This document shows, one piece after another, positions 35,761 to 48,834 of a stretch of DNA of 64,000 bases. Source of the DNA: Triglochin maritima (taxonomy: Eukaryota > Streptophyta > Magnoliopsida > Alismatales > Juncaginaceae); contig OY821772.1 in assembly GCA_963682175.1 (NCBI GenBank), positions 46,212,925 through 46,276,924 of the forward strand. Direction: 5' to 3'. Within the stretch, counting starts at the first letter, position 1. Each line of letters starts with the position of its first letter. The notes below the pieces were generated by a model. The model saw nothing but the letters and a program-made list of their open reading frames with translations. It made no database searches and was not told the origin of the DNA. Both the position numbers and the translations under genes were made by a program.

Positions 35761-37556
35761 CTAGCACATAATCCAAGCAGCCAGAGATGTCCACACTAGT
35801 GCAACAAAGCCGACAAATGCCTTCCCAGAAGCAGCGCTTGTGGAATCTGAAAAAACACACACAAAGAATTTAGATCTTAAACTATGGGTTATATATAATC
35901 ACACAAGCTGCGCGAGTTTAAGGCATCTTCATATTTTCATAACAATTAATTGTTTGAGCTAGCCATTGTAAAAAAGATCTGTCTTTAATTAATCAAACGA
36001 TCATGTAGTCTATCCAACGAGTTCAACTTGCCTAGTAATTCGGGATAATTACTTGGACGGATCGCTATACATAATTATTGAATCTAGGTACGATCGATTG
36101 TAAAGGAGAGTTTGTTATAAACCAGCAAATTTTGTGCAATGTAGTGCTTCATACTGTTATAGCTAAATGCAACACTTAATTTGGTGGTGGATTTGAAGAA
36201 CGTACCTTTGGTTGGTCCAGGTGGAGGTGGTGTCTCCAAAGGAGGGGTAAGACCTTCAGGAGCAGGAGAAGCTGTAGTTTATGACAAAGTAAATGATAAA
36301 ATATTATTTAATTGAAGGGATAATATGTATACAGAATTATCAAAATATAAACTTGATGTGATCTCCAGGTTGTGCAGTTCCGAACCATGTTGACAGGGTT
36401 TTATGTAAAAGGTTGTGAGTTGACATAAGTTTACCACCATCTGTATGACTGTATTATAACTAAGTAGTATTCCTGATTATCGCTTTACATTATAATTATA
36501 TGTTATGATCATTACAAGATAATAAAAAAACTCAAAACATATTTGATAGCAAAGGGTATCTAGATAGAAGACGATAATCATCATTTCACATGATTATATT
36601 ATATAATTAGTATATTACTCTAGATTTAATTCCTATTAATTCATTTCATGAATATCATGAATGCTTTAAACTCTTTCGAAAAAATCGGATCATATCAAAA
36701 GTTTTCCTCGTTCAACAGGGAAAAATGTTGGAAGATAAAGTCTAGAACCTTTTAATAGAAAGCACTAATTTTAGTAATATCTGGTCTGGTCAGTGGCGAG
36801 AATATGGGAGAGCAGCACACCAAAAGAATCACAAATTTACAAAGATATTAAAAAGTATAAAAATAAACATCCAAAAGAATATAAATTAGTGATTCCTAAC
36901 AACAAATTAACCAACACCCTAAAATTGCAGCATCACATAAATTGAATTTAAGTTTTTGAAGGAAAAATTAAATCAATACTCAAGATAACCATTCAGACAC
37001 GACGCAAAATATATAAAAATAAAAAATACAGGCAAAAAAAGGAGCAAATCAAAACCTGAAAAACAAAAAAACCCTGTGTCGCACCAATTAAAATACACCA
37101 TCCAAACAAATTCTAAACATCAATTACACAGAAAAAACAGACCAAAGTCAAAAGCACGTACTATAACTAACACCACAAACCCAGAAATTAAACCCAATAA
37201 TAAAAAGAAAGAAACTAATTACTGTGGATGGTCTTGCACTGGTTGAGGTCAGCCTTCTCCCCGCAAAGCTTAGGAATGTTAAGCGCCTCCTCCTTGGTAA
37301 CATTAAAGCTCTTAAGCAACTGGTCGTTGTAGAAAATCCCGCAGAGGCACTGCGTGTCGCCTTCGAGGAGCTGCTGGAGGGCCGAGCAGCACGTGGGCGG
37401 CGGCGGCGTGGTGGCGTGGAGGTAGGGCTGGCAAGGGAGGAGCTTTTGGACGCACCCGGGGGAGTTGGGTGGGGCCTGCTGGGTGGACCCCATGGTGGCC
37501 CACGTGGTTAGGATTAGGGTTAGGGTTAGGAGGAAGGAGGAGGTGGTGGAGGCCAT
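35761..37556 (-). CDS. Non-specific lipid-transfer protein-like, GPI-anchored (LTPG)
   Basis: Three exons, 37556-37223 (phase 1), 36271-36206 (phase 1) and 35846-35761, total 486 nt, 161 residues. Residues 1-25 are a signal peptide. The eight-cysteine motif follows in order C, C, CC, CxC, C, C (GCVQKLLPC, TCCSALQQLL, CLCGIFY, PKLCGEKADLNQC), which forms the four-disulfide lipid-binding fold. Exon 2 encodes a Pro-rich linker (TPPLETPPPPGPTK), and exon 3 a small-residue site plus a hydrophobic tail (GFVALVWTSLAAWIMC) typical of GPI addition. Such proteins sit on the outer plasma membrane and help export cuticular or suberin lipids (family knowledge). The upstream region has a TATA box and RY-type repeats, so seed or embryo expression is possible. 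Confidence 0.9.
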
Positions 37557-37598
37557 GTTTCGTTTGGTTACGTACGTACGTGTGAATTAATTAGGGTT

Positions 37599-37632
37599 GC
37601 ATGCATGCATGCGCGGGGTTTGGGGTTTTATA
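37599..37632 (-). promoter_or_regulatory. TATA box and RY-type repeats of the LTPG gene
   Basis: On the minus strand TATAAAA lies at 37632-37626, about 70 bp before the ATG. Between it and the ATG is GCATGCATGCATGC (37599-37612), overlapping copies of CATGCA, the core bound by plant B3 (ABI3/FUS3-type) factors. A further run CGTACGTACG follows at about 37571. Confidence 0.5.
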
Positions 37633-37639
37633 GAGGGTT

Positions 37640-40087
37640 TGGGGGAGAAGTGATAATTAGGGGATGTGGATTAATAGGTGGCGGGAAGGACGGGGATTTG
37701 GTGGAATCGTGTTAACAAATTACTATTTTTTTATTTTTTATTTGCTGTATTATGCTAAAACCTCGCCATGCTTCCTTGTCACGGTCCTTTTTATTTTGGG
37801 GAAAATTACTTTTCTTCTTCTGGAATAGATGTCAAAATGATTATTCAAATTATTTGGCGGGTGTCTATGGAAATTTCTGGTAAACAATAATATTAATGTT
37901 CATGGATGTAAACTTGATAAGTTAAAAGTGAGATGAGAGAGAAGTGCAACTTCATTTTTTATCGAACTTCATCCGTTTCTTGCGAAATTAATTACTGTGT
38001 TTTCCCATGAAAGACAAGTTGGGATGATGTGCTTTTTGTTAGTCTCTTTAACAATAATACAATATACAGGTTTGTAACCTCCTATTTATCGAGTACATCC
38101 TCTAAATAAATAAATAAAATCGAAGGTGATTCTTTTGGTAATTCACCTATATTTGCTAGTTGTTTGGAATATAAGTTCGAGGGATCGGCTTTAGCCAGGG
38201 AACGTTTAGTTTCTCTGAACTTCAGAATATGATATCTCAATTCAACTACGTGGGCTTCGTTGTAGCTCTTGTGACCCGGTTGTGTGGGCTTCTTAACGAT
38301 GGGCCATCTTAGTTAAGTAAGATATGCCCTTAGAAGAAATTGTTGAAACAAGGTTAAAAGAACAACTCTATAGCGAACCGGGGTGCTTCATCGATAGATT
38401 TCCACTTTTGGTTTCTAAAGTTTCATTCATAGGACGGCTTGATGCAGGATTTTTGAATGTAACATGTCATTTGTCTAAATAATCTACGGGGTGTGTTAGT
38501 AGCGTGGAAACTACGAAAAGTGATTTTTGAAGTCAAACGGAACGCAGAAGAAAACATATTAATCTAGTAGAAAATAGTTTCATTTTGACTGAATTTTGTT
38601 GTTTTTGCATGTTTGGACAAATAAATTCAGGTCGATTTGGATACAGAAAACATGGATGACCGAAAGGTCGGTGGACCAAAATTAGAATTCTAGTAAAAAA
38701 ATTGAATTTATCTTACCAAATGCGTCATATGACCGAATGAATTTTAGTCGTCCGTATTGGTGATTCCAGTGAGGATTTCGATAACCAAAATGTGTTCAGT
38801 CACCCGTTACAATGATTTCGGTGAACCGAAATGTATTCGGTCGTCCGTTACGATGAGTTTTCCTTTGCTTTTCGACTTCAAACCAAAGGAAAGAAAAAAA
38901 AGAAATTTTGTATATACAAAGAATTCCGACGGAAAGTTAGGGATCAATTCCCACAAGTGCACAAATAATCCCGCGAGGTGGTCAAAGGGAATTTTTATTT
39001 TATTTCCTATGGTTTCACTCGGATTCCAATTAAGTACACAATCCACCCCTAAATGGGTAACTTCTATCTAGTGTTTCTACATAGCCAAAATTTGGGTACG
39101 ACTGAATACTTGTTACCAATGAGCCAATGATTATCCGGGATAGGTGACAAATATAGCCCATACTTTTCTCATTCATACCTATACCTTCGTGATTTTGATC
39201 ATGAAGTGTGTTGAAGTGTTCTTATGGGCAGTTTGCAGTTGCTTTCTTATGAACCTCACTCACTGACTCACATTGGGATTGTGCCTGACCACACGTAAAA
39301 GAATGTTATTAACCATACATATCAGTCAAATGAAACCATGTCAATTAAAAATTGAAATGTAAAGGAAAGTCTAGCTGCAGGCCTAGTGAGCTATTTTATG
39401 GACTAACCAGGGATTGCAATACCATATTCTTGCCTGGACTTATGAAACATAAATTAAAACGTGGTGATAGCATAACTATGACGAATAAGTAGCTTGTTCA
39501 TCTTATCAAGCAAGAGGTTAGAAATACCAGTTAACTTGGAAAGAGCCTGCTGCAGATTCACATTATGGAGTTTCATGATGTGGTCTTGTTGGCTTCTTAA
39601 TTAGCTTCAAAGGTCGACATTTTTATCATAAAACCAGATGGTAAAAACCCTCAACACTATTTTTTCCTTAATTATGAACTTTATTTTGCTGAGTAGTTTA
39701 TCCTATGTTGGTGTTCTCTTGTGGTGTTCAATTGACGAAGTAGAATTTGTGTTTTGGGATTCTCTACTTGAAATTGCGATGGTTTTATAGCTTCATGCAC
39801 ATTGCTCATTGTAATAATAGTAAGTGTATAGTCCTTTATCAAAGAATTGTATTCCACGTCATTGTAGTACTAAAAAGATGGTAGAACCAATAGAATTCAC
39901 ATGGTACCGGATAGAATTCCGACTCCAACTCATATTCTGCGTAGACACGAAGATAAGTTCAATCAAACATGGCTGGCACGCCACGTTGAAAATTAATAGT
40001 TCTTATGATGCTCAAAGAATAAAATAAGGTAAACCAACTCAACTTCGTAATTCATGGTTATTCTCGAGTCGACGAGGTTATGTCATT
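37640..40087. other. Intergenic with repeat fragments
   Basis: At 38515-38615 about 100 bp resembles 3395-3510 (TACGAAAAGT..., CAAACGGAA..., GAATTTTGTTGTTT), a dispersed repeat. At 38640-38850 several CGGT-NN-ACC words cluster, as in the LTR blocks elsewhere. No gene seen. Confidence 0.45.
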
Positions 40088-40710
40088 CGAAGGATGTGTC
40101 CTTTGATTAAGATAACAATGAATAAATAGTTAAAAGGATAACCAATCTGATTATATTAGGAGTCGTAATGTTTAGCTAGAAACAAATTACGATCTATGTG
40201 CCAATTGTTGTGCGCATTACTGATATAATCGGGTCCTATAAAGATTACACACATTTGAATCTATGAGCTAAGCAAATGGATGGCTAATGTCCCATTAAGC
40301 TCACTTACCTAATGAGATTAGAGTTAGCTTAAGAGATAATCTATAAATATATGAGAATTACGGTTTTAGAAAGTAGAAAAATGAAGCAATTTTTTTCCTC
40401 CTAAAGCCCTAGCCGTCCCCTCCCTTCCACTACCAAGGAAGAAGTTTGTTCCTCCATCCATCTTGTTCTAGCTAACGTTTGATGGTAGCTTAGTCTGTGG
40501 TTTGTGTGTCATGAGTAGAGGAATCACGTTTGAGATTCTCCGTCATCCGTTCTCCTGAAAGGAGAGACATTGAGAGTACATGCATCAAAGGTATAAACGA
40601 TTATACTTATGTCTCTCTCATTACTGCCATATGCATGGATATTGTGGTGGTCGATGTCATTAGAAATCGTTTCTAAATTATTTTCCACTACGTAACATTG
40701 TAACCCAACA
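40088..40710 (+). repeat. Copia 5' LTR
   Basis: Aligned over its length with 48835-49462. It contains a TATA-like box (TCTATAAATATATGAG, about 40342) and ends ...CCCAACA next to the primer site. Confidence 0.85.
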
Positions 40711-40711
40711 A

Positions 40712-40723
40712 TGGTACCATAGC
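40712..40723 (+). promoter_or_regulatory. Copia primer-binding site (tRNA-Met type, diverged)
   Basis: TGGTACCATAGC, one base after the LTR, matches the usual initiator tRNA-Met primer site TGGTATCAGAGC at 10 of 12 positions. Confidence 0.75.
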
Positions 40724-41904
40724 CTCGAGCTTGTGGTTTTAATGGTTATACCGAAGAAAGAAAGAAATTTTTTTTTTTTGTTTTGATGCATGTTTCGTGT
40801 ACATATGCATTATTGAGATTTTTTTTCTTTCTTCCTTGCTTTGATGGTTTTTTTTGGAGTTATGAATATGTTGATTCATAATCAGACTAAGTTGCATCAA
40901 AGAAAAATTAATTTTGTAATTTTAAATCATAGATCTAGAACCATAACGTGAGTTTCTAGATTGTTCATGATTAATTATTGCATGATTGTCACTCATATTT
41001 TCTAAGCCCTAATTTCCGTCCCATATTTTCACTTTATGATATGATAATGTTGATTAACATGTTGATAAATTGATGTTATAAAATTTTCAAAAGTTGTTTA
41101 AATTTTATATGACCTTAAAATATGAACAAAAGTTGTTTAAATGGTCACACATATTATGGACAATTGTTGTTTATGTAAATGCATGGTTTTCGGGTTTGAT
41201 ACGTGATTAGATCATATATGAATTTGAGTGGGAGTTGTGAACATTTTAATTTCTTTTTCCGATTGGGCTTGGAGCTCAATAATATAAATAAAACGTTATA
41301 TATATAAATGACTGATTAGATTAGCCATGCATAATGCAAATTTGTTAATTTAATTTATGGTAATATCCATGTTTTGATTAATTGATGAAAACGTTTTTAA
41401 AAGGTTGTTTGACTAATTTTAAATGGTTGAATTGATTAGTTAAATAAGATTTATTAATTTGATTAAAAATATTTAGCATTCACTTAGTTGTAAATGTATG
41501 ATATTATGCATGAATGTGTGATATTATGCGTGGATGAATGATATTATGTGTGATATTATTGTGAATGCATGGTATATGTTTATAATATGTGATGTTATGA
41601 ATGTATGGTTTTGTAAGGTTACTAGTATGACCCAGTATATGATCTGTGCATCGTTGCACATTATTTTTTAAATTCTAATTTTATTATTTTATTTATTTTA
41701 TACGATTTGCGTATCTTGGTGTATTATTGTAATAGTAATTATGATTATATATTTTAGTCTTGTGAGCTTGATTGAAAAATCAATTGTGGAGATCCAAGGC
41801 GTTCAAGACGGTGTTCCAATGAAGATTAGTTTTTTAGGAATATGGGTCATATTGGGATCACAATTTATTTTGCATGCTTTGTGTATGTTTATGTATGTTG
41901 GATG

Positions 41905-43414
41905 TGTTGGCTTTTTGGCCTTAATATATATTAATTTTGATGATTAATTAAACTAATCTTAATCAATCAACCTAGTCAATCAAAAGTGAGCAAACATGAT
42001 TACATGCATTGCATACATACTTGTATACTTGTAAACATCTTAATAGGTTGATCAAGACAATCAAGGAAATGAGCATTGAGACAAAGACATCAAGACTCAA
42101 GACTTGTAATCAAAATTTTGGACCAAGACATGTAATTATATATTTATTGAGTCTATAAGGTTTAATGTAAACTTGAGCACTAGGATTCTATGTCGTCCCT
42201 CATCGGTAAACCGAACTACCTTCGGTCAACCGAATTCTGTCTAGTTTGGTCTACCGAACACCTTTTAGATACCCAAATACTTCCTACCAGTAAAACTTAG
42301 GTGTTCTCTGAAATTGCCCCAACGGAAGACCGAACCACCTTCGGCTGACCGAATAGCCATGGACCGGTTTTGGACTTTGCTCCAACGGTCGCATTCATAT
42401 CGAGTCCCTAGAGCCCAATTGACTTGACCTACTTCGGACGACCGAATATCTATCGGTCAACCGAGTCCCTCCTAGCTTTAGGTTCACAACGGCTATTAAC
42501 ACGTGACACTTGACCGTTGTACCCAACAACTATTTGAGCTATAACTGTCAGTGCAAAACCCGTACTAACTTCGGTCTACCGAAGTGTACACAGTCAACCG
42601 AACTTGAGTAGATCAGAGCTTAACCAATCCTATTGTCCACCTTGGAACGGTTAACCGAACTTAATTAGGGGTAAATTGATAAAAGCTACTGGAGGTTGGT
42701 GAACGATGATCCGATACATAATCGGTCAACCGAGTTCTTAGTTCAGACCAATTCTTCAGACTATCGTTTGGATAACGGTCAACCGAATATGCCTCGGTTT
42801 CTGCCCGGGCTTAAGTCACATCTTGCATTCTCATTGGTCCATTTCCCCACCAACTCTTCAATGGATCTCTAAGCTTTGAAGCATATATAAACACCACTCT
42901 AGAGACACAAACCAACCTTCAACACCCTCTATTCATCAACTATCTTTGTGCTCTCAATTCCCAAACCTTCAAAGCTTATTCTTCAACACTCAAGCTTAAA
43001 CTTCACCACTTGCTTATCCAATTCTATATCAATATCCAAGTGTGCTCAAGTATAGAGTGTTAGATTGTGATTTCATATTCCTATTCAAAGAATCACCAAG
43101 TTGTAAAACTTCGAGGAAGCTTCCTCTCAGATTGTGAGAGGAGACACGAGTGATGCGAGGATTGTTCGCGAGGCTTAGAGTTGTAAACGACGTTGATCTC
43201 GGCCTGGAACGAAGATCGGTTAGTGGAACCGTATGCAAGGCTCGGGGGATCGAGCGAGGCTTGCGAGGAGGATTAGGACCCGGGTGTGGGTGCCGAACCT
43301 CTCTAAACTCCGATGTCGTCAATTTTGTGGTTTGCACATCTTACCTCTTAATCCTTCGATTAGTATTTTTAATTCTGCATTTATCTAGCGATTAGATGAC
43401 CATAGATCTTAACA
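41905..43414. mobile_element. Solo LTR, 1510 bp, nested in the copia leader
   Basis: It starts TGTTGGCTTT, ends ...CTTAACA, and is flanked by ggatg (41900-41904) and agatg (43415-43419), a 5-bp duplication with one mismatch. The first 150 and last 550 bp match the LTR inserted at 5360-8955. At 42190-42800 it has about ten CGGT(C/T)-NN-ACCG palindromes. A TATA-like box (GCATATATAAACACC, about 42880) and a U5-like part follow. It lies between the copia primer site and gag, so it inserted later. Confidence 0.8.
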
Positions 43415-43924
43415 AGATGTTTATGTTATGAGTTCACATTATAAACAAACATAATCAACATAAGTCCCTAAAAGAAAATTGAGTTTACTTACCTTTCCAA
43501 ATTTGACACCTACGAAGCCCTCGATAATTGGTGATGGGTTCTGCCAAAGCAAGACGTCACATTTTCTCTTGGGATAGTACAGGTAAATTCAAAGAATGAG
43601 TTTACATGTTTAATTTGGTTGATGTCAACAAAATCATCAAAAGAGTTTTTGGATTTTGAGGCAAAAGGGTGGGAATTTAACATAAGATGTTACCTACCAA
43701 CCAAGAGTTATAAAAGTTATAACTAGTAAAGGAGTTTACTTAAGGAAGTGCCAAAGTCCACTTAATATTATGTGAAATGAGGTCTTGGAATCACTAGTTC
43801 AATAAGGGACAAAATTCAAAATTGAATAGTGTGTTTTAGCTTAACTATTTAAATTGTTTAAATGTTTTGAACTATTTATGACAAACGTAATAAACTTGCA
43901 ATTCTTTTTTTCAAATGTAGATTA

Positions 43925-44550
43925 ATGACTGGAAATAATAATACTACTTTCAATCTCCGTTCTATCCTTGAAAAAGACAAGCTGAACAGAAATAATTTCC
44001 TTGATTGAGAAAGGAATCTGAGAATTGTTCTCAGATCAGAAAACAAAGAGAATGTCCTTACAACTCATATCCCAAAGTTAACTTCCACCTCAACTGTTGA
44101 GGAGCAAGCTGCTGAGAGTAGTATTCGCAATAAGTCTGTCACTATCACCTGTATGATGTTGGCAACTATGGACACTAACATCCAAAAGTGGTTTGTGGAC
44201 ATGGATGCATATACTATCATCCAACAGCTAAGGAACATGTTCCAGATGCAGTCCCGGATGGAGAGGTATGATACCTCAAAGGTTATTCTTGAGAGTCATC
44301 TCGAGAGGGGCAAACCTGTTGGGCCCCATGTTTTCAAGATGATCGATCTTTTTGAGAATATGACCCGACTTGGGTTTCCCTATGGTCAAGAGTTGGCCAA
44401 ATACATTGCTCTCCACTTGCTCCATGACGGGGTTAACCAATTTAGGTTGAACTTCAACATGTAAGGTTTGGATAAAACTTTGGAGGAATTGCATGGAATG
44501 TTGAAAACTGCTGAGCAAACATTGGGACCTTAGAATCTAAAAAAGAAGTT
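43925..44550 (+). pseudogene. Copia gag remnant
   Basis: The frame opens at 43925 (MTGNNNTTFNLRSILEKDKL). It has an early TGA where the family has Trp (FLD-stop-ERNLRIVL), is open from there through LATMDTNIQKWFVDMD and LRNMFQMQSRMERYD to a TAA at 44462, then meets a further stop at 44531. A frameshift in an A6 run near 44540 leads into the next frame. The capsid-like UBN2/gag domain is recognisable; no intact product. Confidence 0.85.
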
Positions 44551-47500
44551 TTGATGATTCAAAAGGGGAAGGGGTTTAAGAAGTCGGGTGGTGGAAAGAA
44601 GAAACAATGGTCTACAGGAAAATGCAAGAAAGTTATCGATCCTAAACCCAAAGGTGCTGATTCTAACACTAAGTATTTATACTGCAATGACACTGGCCAT
44701 TGGAAGAGAAACTGCCCGAAGTACTTGGAGGACAAGAAGAATGGTGTAGTAGCTTCTTCTTCAGGTACCATTGTTATTGATGTTAATTTAACAAATTCTT
44801 CTTCATGGGTATTTGATACCGAATGTGGATCCCATATTGTTTCCAATGTCCAAGGACTAAAAAGAATTAGGAACTTGGCAAAATGGAAAGTTGATCTACG
44901 AGTTGGAAATGGAGCAAGAGTTGCTGCACTAGCTGTAGGATCTTGTGATTTATATTTGCTCTCAGACTTAGTTCTAGAACTTAATTATTGTTATTTTATT
45001 CCCGCTATTGGTAGAAATATTATTTCATCTTCAGTATTGGATATTGAAGGTTATTCATTTATAAAAAAGAATCAATGTTGTTCTATTTGTAAAGATGACA
45101 TGTTTTATATCAGTGCTAAATTAATTAATAACCTCTATTTACTTGAATTAGATCGTCATATCTTTAACATAAACACCAAAAGATAAAAACTAAACGAATT
45201 GAATCCCCACTTACCTCTGTCATTGTCGCCTTGGTAACATCAACCTGAAGCGCATGCAGAAGCTCCAAAATAATGGACTTCTAACACCATTTGATTTAGA
45301 ATCATACGATACATGTGAATCATGTTTGATAGGAAAGATGACGAAAACACCTTTTACTGGAAAAGGTGAGAGAGCAAGTGAACTATTAGGACTCACACAA
45401 ACAGATGTGTATGGTCCAATGAGTTCCATGGCTAGATAAAGTTTCAATTACTTCATTACATTTATTGATGATTTAAGTAGATACAGTTACGTATACTTAA
45501 TGACGTTAATCTGAATTGTTTGAAAAGTTCAAACAGTTTCATAATGAAGTAGAAAATCAAGTCATTATGATCAGATCATGGTGGTGAGTATTTGAGTCAA
45601 GAATTCAACGATCATCTTAGAAGTTGTGGAATTGTTTCACAACTAACTCCACCAGGAACACCACAATGGAATGGTATGTCCGAAAGGAGTAGTTGAACAC
45701 TATTAGACATGGTTCAATCTATGATGAGTTTTGCTAGTCTTCCAGTATCCATCTAGGAATATGCTCTTGAAACAACTGCTTTTACAGTAAATAGAACTCC
45801 GTCAAAAGCTGTGGAGAAGACTCCATATGAGATATGGATTGTAAATGTTCCAAAGTTGTCTTTTTTGAAAGTCTGGGGATGTGAAGCTTATGTAAAATGT
45901 TTACTCTATGATAATCTTGCACTTAAGTCAGGAAAATGTTTCTTTGTGAGTTACCTCAAAGAAACTAAGGGTTATTACTTCTATAACCAATCAGAGAACA
46001 AAGTGTTTGTTGCTCGTGATGGTGTCTTTTTAGAAAAGGAATTTCTTTCCAAACAGATAAGTGTGAGTAATGTAGTTCTCGAAGAAATTTGAGAAGAACA
46101 ACAAATGGATGTGGTTCAACCCACGTCAGAGGCAGCGACATCTGTGTATGACACCTCAATCGAGGTGGGAGTACCTGCGCCAGAGATAGAGGTACATGAC
46201 TCTGAAACCCCAACAAGGGTAACAGATAATGTCTCTGAAGTCGTGCATTCACCACACAACTCTATTACTGTCCCACTCGAATCTAATTCGTGCGAAGATT
46301 CACAAACTGTTTTGAAAACTTCTCCTGTTGCTCTAGTCCTATGTAGATTTGATAGGCCACGATCTTGGCCCAAGATGTATGTTGATTTTCTTTTGACTGA
46401 GAGTTGTGAAATCCTACTTTTGGAAAGTCAGGAGCCTAACAGCTACAAAGAAGCTATTACGGGTCATGATTTTGAAAAATGGCTTGGAGTCATAAAATCT
46501 GAAATGAAATCCATGTCTGAAAATCAAGTTTGGAACTTTGTTGAATTGCCAGATGAGATAACACCCATAGGATGAAAATGAATTTTCAAATTGAAAACAT
46601 ACAAGAATGGAAACGTGAGCGTTTTCAAAGCTAGGCTGGTAGCAAAAGGTTACCGACAATTTCATGGTATAGACTATGATGAAACATTTTCTCCAGTCGC
46701 CATGCTTAAATCCATTCAGGTACTCTTAGCAATTGCCGTTCATTATGACTATGAGATTTGGTAGATGGATGTCAAAACTGTCTTCTTAAACGAATTTCTG
46801 AAAGAGGATGTGTACATGACACAACTTGAGGGTTTTGTGGACTCCAAGAATGTTGGGAAAGTATGTAAGCTTCAGAAGTCCATTTATGGATTGTAGCAAG
46901 CATCTCAAAGCTTGATCGTTTCAATGAGGCCATCAAAAGGTTTGGTTTCCTTAGAAATGAAAAAGAATCTTGTGTCTACAAGAGGTTAGTAGGAGCTGTG
47001 TTGTTTTCTTGGTGTTGTATGTAGATGACTATTACTCATGGGAAACGCCATTCCAATGCTTGAATCCATAAATATCTGGCTTGAAAAATGTTTCTCAATG
47101 AAAGACTTAGGAGAGGTAGAGTACATTTTGGTCATCAAGATTTATAGAAATAGACCTAAAAGGATGATTGGATTAAGTTAATGAACTCATATTGATAAGG
47201 TACTTGAAATATTTAACATGAAAGACTCTAAGAGAGGATTTCTACCCATGTCACACGACACAATACTAAGCAAAACTCTGTGCATCTGGGCCTGATGAGC
47301 GGAAGTATATGAGTATGATCCCTTATGCCTCGTCAATCAGATCTATCATGTATGCTATGATTTGTACTCACCCAGATGTTGCATATGCTCTGAGCATGTG
47401 CAACAGATTCCAATCAAATCCAAGTGAGACACTCTGGGCTGCAGTTAAGAACTTGCTTAAGTACATACGGAGGACTAAGAATAGTTTCTTAGTGTTTGGA

Positions 47501-47998
47501 GGAGAAAGTGAGCTTATTATTGAAGGATATGTTGATGCAAGCTTCCAAACTGATAAAGATGATTTCCGGTCTCAGTCTGATTACATCTTTCGTCTATATG
47601 GAGGAGCAGTGAGCTGGAAAAGTTCAAAGCAAAGCACTGTCGCTGATTCTACAACTGAAGCAGAATACCTTGCAGCCTCATAATTTGCAAAGGAAAGGGT
47701 TTGGATCAAGAAGTTCATTACTGAACTTGGTGTAATTCCTAGCATTGATAGAGGAGTGTACCTTTATTGTGATAATAATGGTACCATTGCTCAAACTAAG
47801 GAACCTAGATCACACCAAAAATTCAAACATAGTCTCAGGAAATTTCATGTGATACGAGATATCACTAAAAGGAAAGATGTGAAGATTTACAATGTTCATA
47901 CAGACAACAATGTGACCGATCTGTTGACTAAATCATTGCCTCAACTCAAGCATGAGAGTCATACTAGGGCCATAGGAATAAAACACAATGCAGAATGA
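44551..47998 (+). pseudogene. Copia pol remnant: zinc knuckle, protease, integrase, RT, RNase H
   Basis: 44551-45186 holds a CCHC knuckle missing its first Cys (YLYCNDTGHWKRNC) and a protease whose active-site DTG reads DTE (FDTECGSH). 45200-45440 is the GAG-pre-integrase zinc part (YDTCESCLIGKMTKTPFTG). 45440-46100 is the integrase core and C-terminus (QLTPPGTPQWNG; GYYFYNQSENKVFV), with stops. 46105-47160 is a linker and reverse transcriptase with several stops and frameshifts; the YVDD catalytic motif survives in one frame near 47015. 47309-47998 is RNase H (EGYVDASFQTDKDD, STTEAEYLAAS, YLYCDNNGT) with one stop. Together the domain order identifies Ty1/copia. It cannot make an intact polyprotein. 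Confidence 0.9.
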
Positions 47999-48823
47999 CT
48001 TTGATTATGTAATATCTAGTATTATGAAGTTGTTCATTAATATTGGTATTGTTTACATTTGTCAAATGAAATAAAATTTTAGTATTTATTTAATTATGGT
48101 TTAGAATTAAATAATTGTCCAAAATAAATTATAAATTCAAATAGGTTTGTCAAATACGTATTGATAAATGAAATCCTATGATGTGAACTTGAATATATAT
48201 TTTATTATTGTCCCTGGTCTAGGTCATTGAATTGGACGACAATGACTTATAAAGACTAGTTTGTATGTTGATTGATAGCGTCGTTTCATGGGCTATAGAG
48301 ACATTCGATGTCTAATAAATTATATGAATATATGTGTCTATTAAATTACATAGATATATGTTGGAGAACATATATTGGACTAACCCGATATGAGAATCTT
48401 TAAGATATTTGGAATGTCATAAGATTTCTCATTGACTATTTATGTAGATTCCTCAAACATTACTCCATCACTTTTCTTGTATGAGAATTGGTATATTCTT
48501 GACTCCGTCAAACGTCGTGTCGTAAAAGAAGGCTATAAAGGTGGATGTCAGAATTTACATGAATCATATGAAGAATTGTGGATGTGCAAGATTGGATTTC
48601 TCCTCCTACTTAGTAGGATGGTTGTCTTTGGTCTCTTGAATAGTGAAAATTGAAATGCATGGACGTGCTTAAATGGATTAAGAGTTAATCATTTGTTTCA
48701 ACAGTTTGAACTCAGATTTCAAGAAATGGTCTGAACGGAATGAGATGACATTCTATCTTACCTGATGTTCGGATCAAGACAATAAGAGATAAAGGAATTT
48801 ATTGTTGCACACTTGTTAATGAC

Positions 48824-48834
48824 AAGTGGGAGAT
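48824..48834 (+). promoter_or_regulatory. Copia polypurine tract
   Basis: AAGTGGGAGAT, purine-rich apart from two Ts, directly precedes the 3' LTR start TGAAGGAGG. This is the usual place and form of the plus-strand primer in copia elements. Confidence 0.7.

Noticed and set aside
37224..37511. Plus-strand frame opposite the LTPG exon
   Set aside because: Antisense shadow; the minus strand has the signal peptide and eight-cysteine motif.
3395..38615. Dispersed 100-bp similarity between 3395-3510 and 38515-38615
   Set aside because: The similarity is real but short and AT-rich, with no ends that define an element; noted only in the intergenic entry.
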